From Pleurostoma richardsiae (lineage: Eukaryota; Ascomycota; Sordariomycetes; Calosphaeriales; Pleurostomataceae), in NCBI GenBank assembly GCA_030052745.1, contig JANBVO010000007.1, forward strand, positions 682,001-746,000: a DNA stretch of 64,000 bases. The letters are read 5' to 3'. The notes under the pieces were generated by a model. That model did no database searches, had not been told where the DNA came from, and worked only from the letters and a program-made list of their open reading frames with translations. The position numbers and the translations under genes are program-made. Positions 1 to 10,008 of the stretch are shown one piece after another. Within the stretch, counting starts at the first letter, position 1. Each line of letters begins with the position of its first letter.

Positions 1-735
1 CGACCGACCAACTGATGACTGGGCAAACATTTCCCTTGCACATCTGCCAACCCGCACAATGCACGCCCGTCAGGCAGGCAGGCAGGCAGGCAGGGCCCTT
101 CGGTTGTGAAGGGCCCTGTTGCCCCATCCCCGTTTTCCTACCAACTCCGGGCTGAGGAAGCCTTCCTTCACGCGCACATAGTGTGCACGCTCGCTACATA
201 GTGGATACGACTGGGTGACCATCGGACCCCCCTTGTCTTTCGCTCTTTGATCATGGGTCCCTAGGAGTCGCGGACACACCCTAAACGAGCTTGGTGTGGG
301 CAGCCGAGACGCTCCCAAGCATTGGCAGGGGTCCCAGCACCATCTCCGTCTTCTGTATCGTGCCTCCTTTCTTTTCGTACGATCAGCTATGTAATTCTTC
401 TTCTTCCTTCTGGTCCTCTCTGTCCTCTCTTCCCATTCTGGCTGGACCTTTGCGTGGGCGATGAGGCGCCTTTGAGGAGCGCTGCTCGGACATCCGTGAG
501 CACTGCCAGGTCATTGCTCTGCGACGCATTATTTTCAGCTCTTTCCCGCGCAGGCCACGGAGGAGGGCGGTGCAGTTGAGGTGGTCAACACTCACTTGTC
601 CGCACCGGCAAGGGAACGGAATCTCCGGGGCTACTATCTTCTCCATTCGTTATCTTCTGTTGTTCCGCGTGCTGTTTGAGCCATCCGAAACCCTATGGTG
701 TCGCGGGAACGTCCGTTTCGAATTTCGCTGCCTTG
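1..735. other. Intergenic / 5' flank of the protease gene
   Basis: No convincing gene is visible. Short open frames occur on both strands but overlap each other, lack recognisable domains and have no splice context. The last 150 bases before the ATG at 736 are probably the 5' leader and core promoter of the aspartic protease; no clear TATA box was seen. Confidence 0.5.
71..94. repeat. (CAGG)6 microsatellite
   Basis: Six perfect CAGG units in tandem, next to a GGGCCC palindrome. This is a simple sequence repeat in non-coding DNA with no sign of function. Confidence 0.9.
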
Positions 736-2375
736 ATGGCATCTTCCATTCTTCACTACCTGGTGCTGTTTGCAACCTCCATTGCAGTCTCCGCAGCGGC
801 ATCCTCGACACAGCACGTAGGCTGTGTGCACTTGCAGGTCGTCCACTCGACAAATCAGCAGCTCTTTTCTAAGCGCGTTGTCGAGCTGCAGCTTGCAAAC
901 CGGTCAGACGTTGCGTACTATGCGAGGCGTACGACTCTTGTCATGCAGTGCCTTGAAGTCATAGAGCAGCATCGCTAACTGTGCGCAGTGGACATTGGGA
1001 CACCACCCCAACCCGTGTTTGTCCAGTTAGACACTGGTTCATTCGAGCTATGGGTCAATCCGACTTGCACTAACCTAGCACTCACGGACCAGCACTTCTG
1101 CCAGCAGGTGGGATTCTACGGAACAGCACAGTCGTCATCTGTCGAGCTGCTAGGGACTAGTAAAACCCTCCGATACGGGATTGGATCCGCGAATATTACG
1201 TATGTGCGAGACGACATCACATTGTCCGGTCTAGGTTAGTGCTCTCCCACTCTCGCCCAATGTCTTGGACAAGGCTCCGTGAGGAACTAACTTATCGCTG
1301 ACTTCCTCTTACCCGGAGCAGATGCTCCCCTAGATTCCGTGCAGTTTGGTGTTGCTACGTCAACGGAGGACCAGTTCGCTGGTATTATGGGCATCGGATA
1401 TGGTCTCGGAATCACAACGCGGTATAGGAACTTCGTAGACGAGCTAGCTGCTCAAAACGTCACCACCGTCAAGGCATTCTCTCTTGCCCTCGGCGGCAAG
1501 GATGAGCAGGAAGGTGTCATCGTCTTCGGCGGCGTCGACACGTCCAAGTTCGCGGGCGGTCTTGCGAAGCTGCCTATCGTGCCGGCTAGTCAGAGCCCAG
1601 ACGGCGTACCTCGGTACTGGGTCACCATGAGCAATATGTCGCTCTCGCCCCCGAGCGGGAACTCTAAGACTTACGGCAACAGCAGCATGGACGTTTTCCT
1701 TGACAGCGGAGCGACCCTGACCCTCCTGCCTCAGGCTCTTGCGGACTCGATCGCAGCGGATTTCGGCGTCACCAGCGTGGACTCTAGCGGTTTTTATCCC
1801 GTTGACTGCAGCATCATGGATATCGCGGGCACTCTGGACTTTACATTCGCAGGCGTGACCATCAAGGTCCCGTACAGCGAACTGATCCGGAAATCGAACT
1901 CTCTACCGCCGAGCTGTGTGCTTGGCATCGTGCCAAGCGCTGATTTTACTCTGCTGGGGGACACGTTCTTGCGGTCGGCCTATGGTATACGCCGCGTGGC
2001 CCCTAATTTACTACCGTTCAATGATGGAACTAACGTGCCTTGACAGCCGTCTTCGATCAGGATAATAACTCCGTCTATATGCAACAGTACACCAATTGCG
2101 GCTCGACACCTGCTGCGATTGCAAATTCTAGTGTGCTTGACACGATCGTCGGCGTCTGCGTGAGCCAGGAGGTCACAGACTCTGCAGGGGGTGGATCTTC
2201 AGCTACTGCATCAGGGGCATCAGCGAGCGCGGCGTCAGCAACAACAACTGCGCCGGGGAGCCCTGCTAATACCGACCCGAAGTCAACCTCGACTGCAGCA
2301 CTCAGGATGCCCTTGTGCATGGGCAGTGTGCTTGTTGCTGTTGTCGTCGCTTGGCTAATCCCGACAGTAATATAG
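736..2375 (+). CDS. GPI-anchored yapsin-like aspartic protease
   Basis: Secreted pepsin-family (A1) endopeptidase predicted to sit at the plasma membrane or wall through a GPI anchor. Exons are 736-928, 989-1234, 1322-1984 and 2047-2375, giving 476 aa; each join keeps frame and uses GT..AG, and the first intron has a CTAAC branch site. The start at 736 is chosen because it opens directly into a hydrophobic signal peptide (residues 1 to about 20). A short propeptide follows. The first catalytic motif is DTG (Asp79) in QLDTGSFELWV and the second is DSG (Asp274) in FLDSGATLTLL. GDTFLRSAY and the C-terminal VFDQDNNSVYMQQY are typical of fungal yapsins. After the catalytic domain comes a Ser/Ala/Thr/Gly-rich linker (about 415-450) and a hydrophobic tail of about 20 residues, the usual GPI-signal layout. 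The nearest named relatives would be yapsins or Aspergillus OpsB. The family assignment is firm; the GPI anchor is inferred. Confidence 0.93.
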
Positions 2376-3266
2376 ATTTAGAGTCCGACCTATAGCAGCG
2401 CTTTACCAATCCTCATTTACTAAAGCATTATTACATCTTCGCATAGCACCGGGAATCATGACCGTTCGAAGGCACTTGAATCATAGCATCCCTCTACTAG
2501 ATAGCATCAATCAATTCTCGCATTTCTCAAGTCGCTGTGTTTACGGTAAAGAGCTCGTACCTTGGTCATGAAGGGGAGCGCTCCACGACCATGTTTTGCC
2601 AGCCCTCGTCCCTTTTCATTATCGTGTCTGCTTGTTTTCATGTCAACTCGTGGTCCCTTCCCACCATTCCCGTTTGCCCAGGACTATCGGTGCTTTATGG
2701 ACCTCCCAATTCGTCGGCTGGCCAAAGCTGATGATTGTGGAGGAGGCTTGACAATCACTAAAGATTGAATGCTTCGGGATTCAAGAGGTCAGAACGTTCG
2801 AAAAACTGCAGTATTAGGAGATCGAATACCTTTCCCAAGATAATAAAGATGAGGTATGCCTTCAGGATTGAGATGACAGAGAGTTGCCGCAAAGCTGAAA
2901 GAGCCGAGACCTACCCAAGCCTACGGTGAACTTCATCTTTAGGATGTTGTAGAGTAAAGACTAGCACAGCGCACGAGGGGGTAGCCGTGCTGACACTTCT
3001 ATGTATAAGCGCAATGGAATTAACGGCCCAGACAAGTCCTGTTCCGCATTTTGTGTCTGTCCGCAGCCCTTATAGCAGGCTGTCGATAACGATATCACGG
3101 TGAAGAAACCGAGCTACTAGGAAAAGGAAGGCAAAGGCGGTGAGTAGGGGTTTGGTTTCATCCGAGAACGGCAGGTGAGAACCCGATCACCTTGAGAGAT
3201 ATTCTCTGCATATGCAAGACTTGGGCTAATTTTGCCCTCATTCATGGCATTACCGCCTCTATAGCT
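2376..3266. other. Intergenic, no gene seen
   Basis: This lies between the 3' ends of the protease (plus strand) and the decayed minus-strand gene. Two overlapping short frames near 2540-2770 have no recognisable features. It presumably holds both 3' UTRs. Confidence 0.5.
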
Positions 3267-3773
3267 TCACAGCCACTTTGCAATATTCTCCAGCTCGTAA
3301 TGTCTATCCGACACGGAAAGGTCAGTATACTTCCAGCAGTCATCCCTCGTCCCCAGCAGTCCGGCGGTTGAAAAGCCTCCACAGCAGCTGGTAATGCAAA
3401 CTAATTAGCTTGTTGACGACACACACTTCTCGAACAGCGTAATACTCAGTGGCGCAGCCTTCCGCGGTTCGCGGCAAGGTGGAGAGGAGTACAAACCAGG
3501 CTTGTCCTGAGCGTTGACATCCACATCGTACTTGTCTAGAAACTCATCAACCGGGTTGTAACAGGCGTAATCGGCGATGTGACGACGGCCTTGCTCGTTA
3601 CACTTATTTGCAAAAACCAGGACTCAGCCTCAGAAAATCAATGGTATCAAACTCCACACCCTCCCAACCCTTGACCGTTACAACTCCCATGTAGGACAGG
3701 ACATATTCATGAAAACCCAGACATCATCACCGGCTGGCATCGGGGATGTGATGTTCTTTGCGCTCCGGACCAT
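3267..3773 (-). pseudogene. Decayed or mis-framed small gene of unknown function
   Basis: Read on the minus strand, this stretch has convincing protein-like segments that do not lie in one frame. An N-terminal piece starts at ATG 3773 (MVRSAKN). A middle piece contains YMGVVTVKGWEGVEFDT, another contains HIADYACYNPVDEFLDKY, and a Cys-rich C-terminal piece (CCGGFSTAGLL ... DDCWKYTD) ends at a stop at 3267. A possible 39-nt intron (3388-3426) joins the last two. The frame changes at least twice elsewhere, so this is either a host pseudogene or a gene affected by base-calling indels. A TATA-like run lies at about 3872-3884, upstream of the ATG. The family is not recognised and no function is proposed. 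Confidence 0.45.
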
Positions 3774-3987
3774 GCTGATGCTAGAAGCCCCTTACCAACC
3801 AACCAAAAGGAGCGGCCAACCAAGACGTCTAGGCAAGCAGGCAAGTGCAGGGCCTACCCTCCTAAAGACCCATATAAGTTTATAGCGCCAGCGCCCATGA
3901 AGTGTATAAGCATCCATTCCGCCTGTATCTGCCGTATTCGTCTAACAGCGCTGCAGTCCTCTCTATGTTGTCTCAGACCCGGCGATA

Positions 3988-6603
3988 TCACCGTCGTCTT
4001 ACGACACCAGCCATACTCAAGCCAAAATTCTCTAGAGGCGGCCTCTCCATTTCAAAGCTCCGGCTGGGCACCAACCTCCCGCCTGGCGTGCGCGGATTGG
4101 CAACATTAACCTGGCCGGTGCGACTTACAGACCGCGCAGGAGTGTGGTCATCTCCCGAGTCAGAGTCATCATCCACCTCCGGCTCGTCCGCAGCACCAGG
4201 ATGTGCGGGAGTAGGGGGTTGGCCACCGCCTGTCCCCGTAGTGAAATACGCCGCGCACCCACCTAAGGCAGCAGGATGGTCAATCTGCCCGTCAGGGTGT
4301 TCATAACGAGCTAGTCGAGCAAAGTAGTCCGCCATCCCGTCTACACTAGGAGTCCCTACGATAAGATCGTAGGTGGGCGGGGGGGTCATGAGCTCTACCG
4401 GCGGCGGTGGCGGCGGCGGATCGTCCGCGTTGAAGGCCGGGGGATCGAAAGACGGATACCGTAAGAGATGAATCGGCCGCGGTGCGATAGTAGTCTCTTC
4501 GTCTCTCATTCTTTCAAGGGAGTGTGAGTTACTATTCGTCGCGGTGGGAGTCACCGTCCCCGAACGTCCGCTACCTCCAGAGCCATCGGTGCTAGGCAAA
4601 TGGGCAGCCTGTGGGGGTACTGGCAGTGCTGCGCTGCTTATTCTGCTTGGAATATCTGTCTCCGCGATCGGCAAAGTCCCGGTTGAGCTGGAGGGACTGG
4701 TATTGGATGTCAGAACTTCGGCATCGGGGCAACCGCAGGAGGCTTGCTGCCTGTATCTATTGGGCGGATCGGGCCCCGAATACTGGGGTAGAGCAGTATT
4801 GGCTTGTGTTGCACGGCAGTTCAGGACTGTGAACGGGGAGTCGATGCTGATCTCAAAATGTCGCCGCCGCTTTCCCGCAGGATCTTCTGGGTCGAGGCGA
4901 GATATGCGCATGACAATCTATGTAGTCATCAGCAAGAGTCTATCGCCCAGCTCTATAGATACCAAGAATAGAAGGAAAAGGAAAAAGGAAAAGAATAGGG
5001 CCAATGCCGGGGAAGGTACGGAATAAGCAGTTTAATGCTCAAAAGCGGTAAGTTGATTAAGGATAAAGAAGGAAACACAAAATGGTAGTGGCCATGGCAA
5101 ATATGCCGAGATGTCAAGCTCAACTAGGTATGACGTTACCTTAATCCAGTGGTAAACGTTGACGTTTTTCCAGCTACAGTCGGGATTCAGCCGCAACGTC
5201 TTGTCCTTTGCCATCATTTCGCAAGTCGGAATCTGGACGTTCATCTCCATCTCGGTGGCAGCCCAGAAGGACTCTAGTCCCAGGTCTAGATCGCCCAGCA
5301 AGTTGTCGGACGGCTCTGGTAGCGGCTCCGGCATACCATGCGACCGCTCTGCCTCTATAGTCCTCCTCCGCGCAGCTGCCGCTCTTGCTTCATCACGTCG
5401 GTCAGGTGACAGTTCACCACCACTTAAGACACGGATTTCACTCGTCTCAAACTGTTTTTCCAGAGGCTTACCAGCGGTCTTCTCGAAAAGAAGAATCTTC
5501 CGCCCAGGGTCCTTTCTGGTAACCCTTCGGTCGTTGGTCCAGTACTCAATGGCCTCGGTCACAAAAACTTTGAGTTTATGCACTTGCACCTTGGCAAGAG
5601 GCGTGAGCTTAAAAGCAATGGGTATCTTGGCGCCGATCGGGAAAGACTTTCCCGAAATCATGATATCGTAGTGGAGCTGATCCTCCCACTGGCGGGATAT
5701 AGATATTGGTTCTGACATCTCCAGCGACAGCTGATCAGGGACCCGAATAATCGAAACCTCCTTAGTGCCATGAAGATTGGGCTTGAACGCCCCGGCTCGC
5801 TCGACGGTAGTTTCCAGCTCCCACTTCACTGATCCGTACGGGAGCTTGATCGTCTCCAGCTGGTGATGGTCGATGGGGAGCTCAAAAGAATACTGGTAAA
5901 TACCGGGATAGAAAACCTTGAATCCTTTCGCATGGGTCTGGTTGGCTAGTGGAGAGTCACCCTTGCCGAAGCTTCGTGACTGGACCGATTGTAGAGAGAG
6001 GCGCTTCAAATCCCTTGCCGTCAGAGTCGACCTCGTCTTGTTCCCAAGATGCACAGACGTGGACGAGTCTGCCGGGCTCAGGGATAGTCTGTGAAGGCTT
6101 GTATTTGGGATGGAATCACGGGGCGCCCCTTTCAGTACGAAAGTGCACTGGTTCCCATACTCCGTCTCCCAACCATCATGCATTGCGTGGTAGAATGTCA
6201 AGACCTGTGTACGCAGCGACTCCTCTTCGAACATGTCCACTTTGAGAGGTGGGATGCCTTCCGGCCACTCCGTCCTTGCCTTGCCCGCCAGCTTGAGCGA
6301 CACCGACTTGATCTTAACGTTTTTCGAGACATTTAGCTGCAGCTTCCCCCGCAGTAATGCTGTCGAGTTATGACTCTCGTGCCTCGTTCTCCCGTCATGA
6401 TCGAATCCCGTGAGGAAGATGTTTGGTTCTGCCAGGAGGATAGAGCAAGACAAGCCGCTACCGGAGGCAACCGGCTTCTGCACTTCTGCGACTGATGAAC
6501 TCATCACATGCTTAGCCGACCGGACCGACATCATGCTGTTTCTGTGCGACCCAGGAGGGGTGCTGGCGTTGAGCAAGGGGGACCGAATCGCCATGTCGAC
6601 CAT
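3988..6603 (-). CDS. Alpha-arrestin (ART/Rod1-type ubiquitin-ligase adaptor)
   Basis: Alpha-arrestins bind plasma-membrane transporters and recruit a Rsp5/HulA-type HECT ubiquitin ligase, causing endocytosis of the transporter. Exon 1 is 6603-5140 and exon 2 is 4917-3988; removing the 222-nt intron (4918-5139, donor GTAACG, acceptor TAG) gives an in-phase join HWIK/IVMRISRLDPED and a protein of 797 aa. The arrestin_N sandwich spans about residues 50-257 (EPNIFLTGFDHDG; LLRGKLQLNVS) and arrestin_C about 311-510 (SGKSFPIGAKIPI; HFEISIDSPFTVLNCRA). LPQY at about 531-534 and PPTY at about residue 671 fit WW-domain-binding PY motifs. The tail is Pro/Ser/Thr-rich and acidic. The frame stays open upstream to about 7245 with another in-frame ATG at 7188, but that part is Arg/Pro-rich without domains, so ATG 6603 (MVDMAIRSPLL) is preferred. 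Which of the ROD1, ROG3 or ALY orthologues it is cannot be settled by eye. Confidence 0.9.
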
Positions 6604-8430
6604 GATGGGGGTCCTCCTCGTGCTCTCCTCCGACAGGGCAGCAGGGTGTTGTTCGCAAACAGGCGCGCCCAAGCGGCCCAGGCTTGGGAAGTCTGGGGCC
6701 CTCAAATCCCGGTTCGGCCGAGGGACTGGGAACGCGCCGGATTGGAGAGGGGAGCCCGTGAGCCTCGAATGAGCTAAAGATGCGAGGGCAGCGACGATTC
6801 TTTCAAACACCCTACTTCCCGCCTTCTCGGCGCTGTACCGTGCGGACCTGTTTTTGCCTCGAATCCGATCCTTCGTTCTTACTGGCTCTCGTCTCTGGTC
6901 AGCTCTGTCAACGTGATTCGACTTCTTCCTCTTCTTCGTCCCCCTGGAAAGCGGCGTGGTGAACAGGTCGGGAGGAACGAATCCGGAAGGATAGGATAGT
7001 ATATGAATGGAGTGGGGTCGGCGCTGGCGAGGGCCGATGTGTGGCGTCGGAAAGCTCGGCGGTGTGGTGGCGGGGCGGACGTGCCGGTCAAGGGGATTTC
7101 TCGGGGTATAATAGACAGCGCCGTGTGCTGAGCAGATGAATGGGATGTCTTCGGATCTTGGCCGGGTAGTCAAACCTGCTGTTTCCATGACGGGAATATG
7201 ATTAGAAGAGGTGGTCAACAATCCCACCAAGCTAGTAAAGTCCAAGCTGGATATAACGATATCTGGGGAAGGCGTGGAGACACAAATTTAGGCGGCGGGA
7301 GACTGCCGAGTTTGCTCGATCTCACATGCTAAGGCTTGATCCATCAGGTGAAGACAGATGCGCATCCGCAGAGCAGTAATCAAAGAGAAGGCTCGGGGAA
7401 TTGAAGTGTAAGGGGAAGCGTCCGGACAGGGACTTTTTGGGGATCCGTGGTCGTAAATTATCGTGGAACTGGAGATGAGTGCACCAACTACGTGTTGGGG
7501 CCTCGAGACGAGGCGTCCGCAGGACGAGGTCGCGAAATGGTGCAGTGTGTGGTGCCACGGAATAGACGATGCAGGACAAAAATGGTACAAATCGACGACG
7601 GAAGGCAGGGGCATACTATGTAAGATTGTGGCAGAGTAGACGAGGTGAAGCGGACGGGGCGGACGAGGGAAAGGGAGGATACGCAATATACCCAGGTGGA
7701 AATGATGAAATGGCAAGGAGAGCAGTAAATAGAAGACAAGCAGCGCATGGACTTACTCGGCTTGGATCATAGAGAGGCCATTATTGCAAGGTCTGCGCTT
7801 CGCTGCTTTGCTGTGCTCTGCGCCTTTCGCTGCAAGGGAAGCAAAGTGCCGCCGTGGTCGAGGAACTTGGCCTTGCGGGGGAGATAGAGGAGGGGCGGCT
7901 GTAGGCACAGGGGCAGTGAGAGCTGTCCTGCTGTCTTCGTCTTTCCAGATTTTGTCTCGGATTAATAGACAACAGTGTGACCGGCTGATATTGCACGCGC
8001 CTGATGTCGGACCAGATGCTCAGGGTGTCTCTCCCCGTTTCCTCTCCAACGAGTCCCTCTCTGGCAACCTGGGGCGATGAGTAGCAGATGGGCCAGTAGG
8101 TTGCGCAGTCTATTAGGAGTCCAAGGACCGGAAGCTGATGTCGAAGTCTTAGTTAGATGAGAAGGTATCAAGGCGATGTCAAGAAGAGTTCCGCGAAATA
8201 TGCGCTGCAAATTATCATTTGAGCTGATGACAATAGGGCAGTCCACTCTGGAGAGTATGCGGAGGCCGTGTGAAAGGATAGATTCGTCCTCAAGGAAGAT
8301 ACGCAGTGTCCGTCGTTAATGATGATGTATTTCCGACATCGACCTGTAATGAGCGTACGCGTTCCTGAAAGGTCAAGCAAGCTCCCTCTGAGGAATCAAA
8401 TTTGGGGGAAAGGGGGACGGCCAATGAATC
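6604..8430. other. Intergenic, upstream of the arrestin gene
   Basis: This is the first part of the 3.4-kb gap between the divergently transcribed arrestin and transporter genes. An N-terminal extension of the arrestin up to ATG 7188 is possible. Small frames at 7288-8246 on both strands overlap and show no domain, so no gene is called. It is probably the 5' leader and promoter of the arrestin gene. Confidence 0.45.
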
Positions 8431-9545
8431 AAGAAAGGTACCTACATTAATAGATAGTAGTAGTACTTAGGTAAGTAGGTAGGCCGCACGGCTATTCCTC
8501 TTCGGGAAATATGTGGCTTAGTTAGGTACCCTGCTGCCCTCTAAACAGCAGGCTATGCGGGGCCTAGTTAGCCTCCTCGAACTACCTACCTACATAGTAA
8601 GGTACTGTAGAGTACAGTACTCTATCCGGAGAGAAGGGAAGACCTGAGCTATCGGCACCACGTAGGTACTATTAGGGGATTGGCTATCACGGAGGTCCAT
8701 CCGGAGGGCACGGAGAAGACATGGCGAATTCTCCAGTCTCTACACCGCCCGCTTACTGAGTAGGCCTAGTGCCACAGCAGAGGCACCTAGGTAGCCCGGT
8801 AGCTTTCTTGGCAGACCTGCCAGCGACCCCTGCAGCAGCCAAAAACGTCTCTGCGCTACGACTACCGAGCACGCTTTGTATGTATGTAGAGTACTGTCGT
8901 GCCTGCCGACAGAGTCCTGTCTGTGTGAGTACCTAGGTAGCTTCTTGGTGACCTGTGGGCGCAGTATGCACACGGCTCCGAAATGCGATTTTCCGAACAC
9001 TGGGCTTTGCAGCCTGTGCTAGGTAGGTACCTAGGTAATTCACAGGCGACAATCGCCAAACCAACCGTCCCCCCTTCTGCCCTCCTTCTATCGTCTTCGC
9101 TGCAGCTGCGGGCCCTTGCTTAGGTACCTAGCTGAGGAAGAGGTACCTTAGACCCCCAGTCCTGGATAGAAAGTAATGGTATGTCAATGGGATAGATATT
9201 AGTGATGATGGACGGACTGCTCCGTTCTCAGTAGGTACGGTACTCAATTATATCCGGCAATCTCGGCAGTTGCTGACTGAGTCGCTGGTTGCAATGGTGT
9301 GCTACGTCATTGTTTAAAGCTGTCACCGCGGGGCGCTTTACTGTGGTACTCGGATAATATACCCAGGTACCCCACTACCTTACTATTATAAGTCAGGTGT
9401 TGTATTGCGTACCTACCTAGGTACCTTACTCAAGCAACTATACGCCCAAACATAAAGTACCTCCTCGAGATTAGGTACCTATACCTTACAATGTACATAA
9501 TTCTGAAATGCTCAGCTGCAAATATCGAGACCTCTTGCTTTTCTC
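8431..9545. repeat. Dispersed TACCTAGGTA/TAGGTACCTA motif field
   Basis: Many copies of short palindrome-related words (TAGGTACC, ACCTACCTAGG, CCTAGGTAGG, TAGGTAGGTACC) are scattered in both orientations, for example near 8439, 8470, 8524, 8585, 8662, 8789, 8930, 9021, 9121, 9232, 9410 and 9473. They are absent from the coding exons on either side. They are not in tandem and have irregular spacing, so this is not a satellite or CRISPR array. Function is unknown. Confidence 0.7.
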
Positions 9546-10008
9546 CCTCTCATACAAGGTCTATTGCACAGCTTTCAAACCTGTAAGATCTTAGCCCCAG
9601 GATCCGCATGGAGTAAGGCGGGCTACGCTGAGTCAGGATCAGGTAAGGTTAGACGTCACTTCACACGGGAGCGAGCATGCTCGACAGCCTCTAGACCTGC
9701 ACACAGTAAGCCATTTGCAGTGGCTCCTATCGTCTATCGGCCCACTAAACATTCAACTAGACGGGAGTTGTGAGGCCCATCCGCATGTGATGTTACCCCT
9801 CGAGGCTCGTTCTCCGCTGCACGCCTTGCCCGCTCAACGCTCTCCTCCTTCTTGTCTTTCGCTTGACATATCATTGCCTGCAGCTAGCAGGCTTGTCATG
9901 ACCTTTTCCAGAGACGCTGATTCTCGATGAGTGATAATCGTGTCGGCCAACCCCAAAACTCCCCCGCTGTACCTGCTTCTTCATCCCAAGGTGCCTTAGC
10001 ATTTCGAG

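Noticed and set aside
7288-8246. Several overlapping frames on both strands upstream of the arrestin
   Set aside because: No domains, no splice context and mutual overlap; treated as leader and promoter DNA.
8431-9545. TACCTAGGTA words considered as a CRISPR array or satellite
   Set aside because: Spacing is irregular, orientation mixed and units short; this is a fungal nuclear genome.
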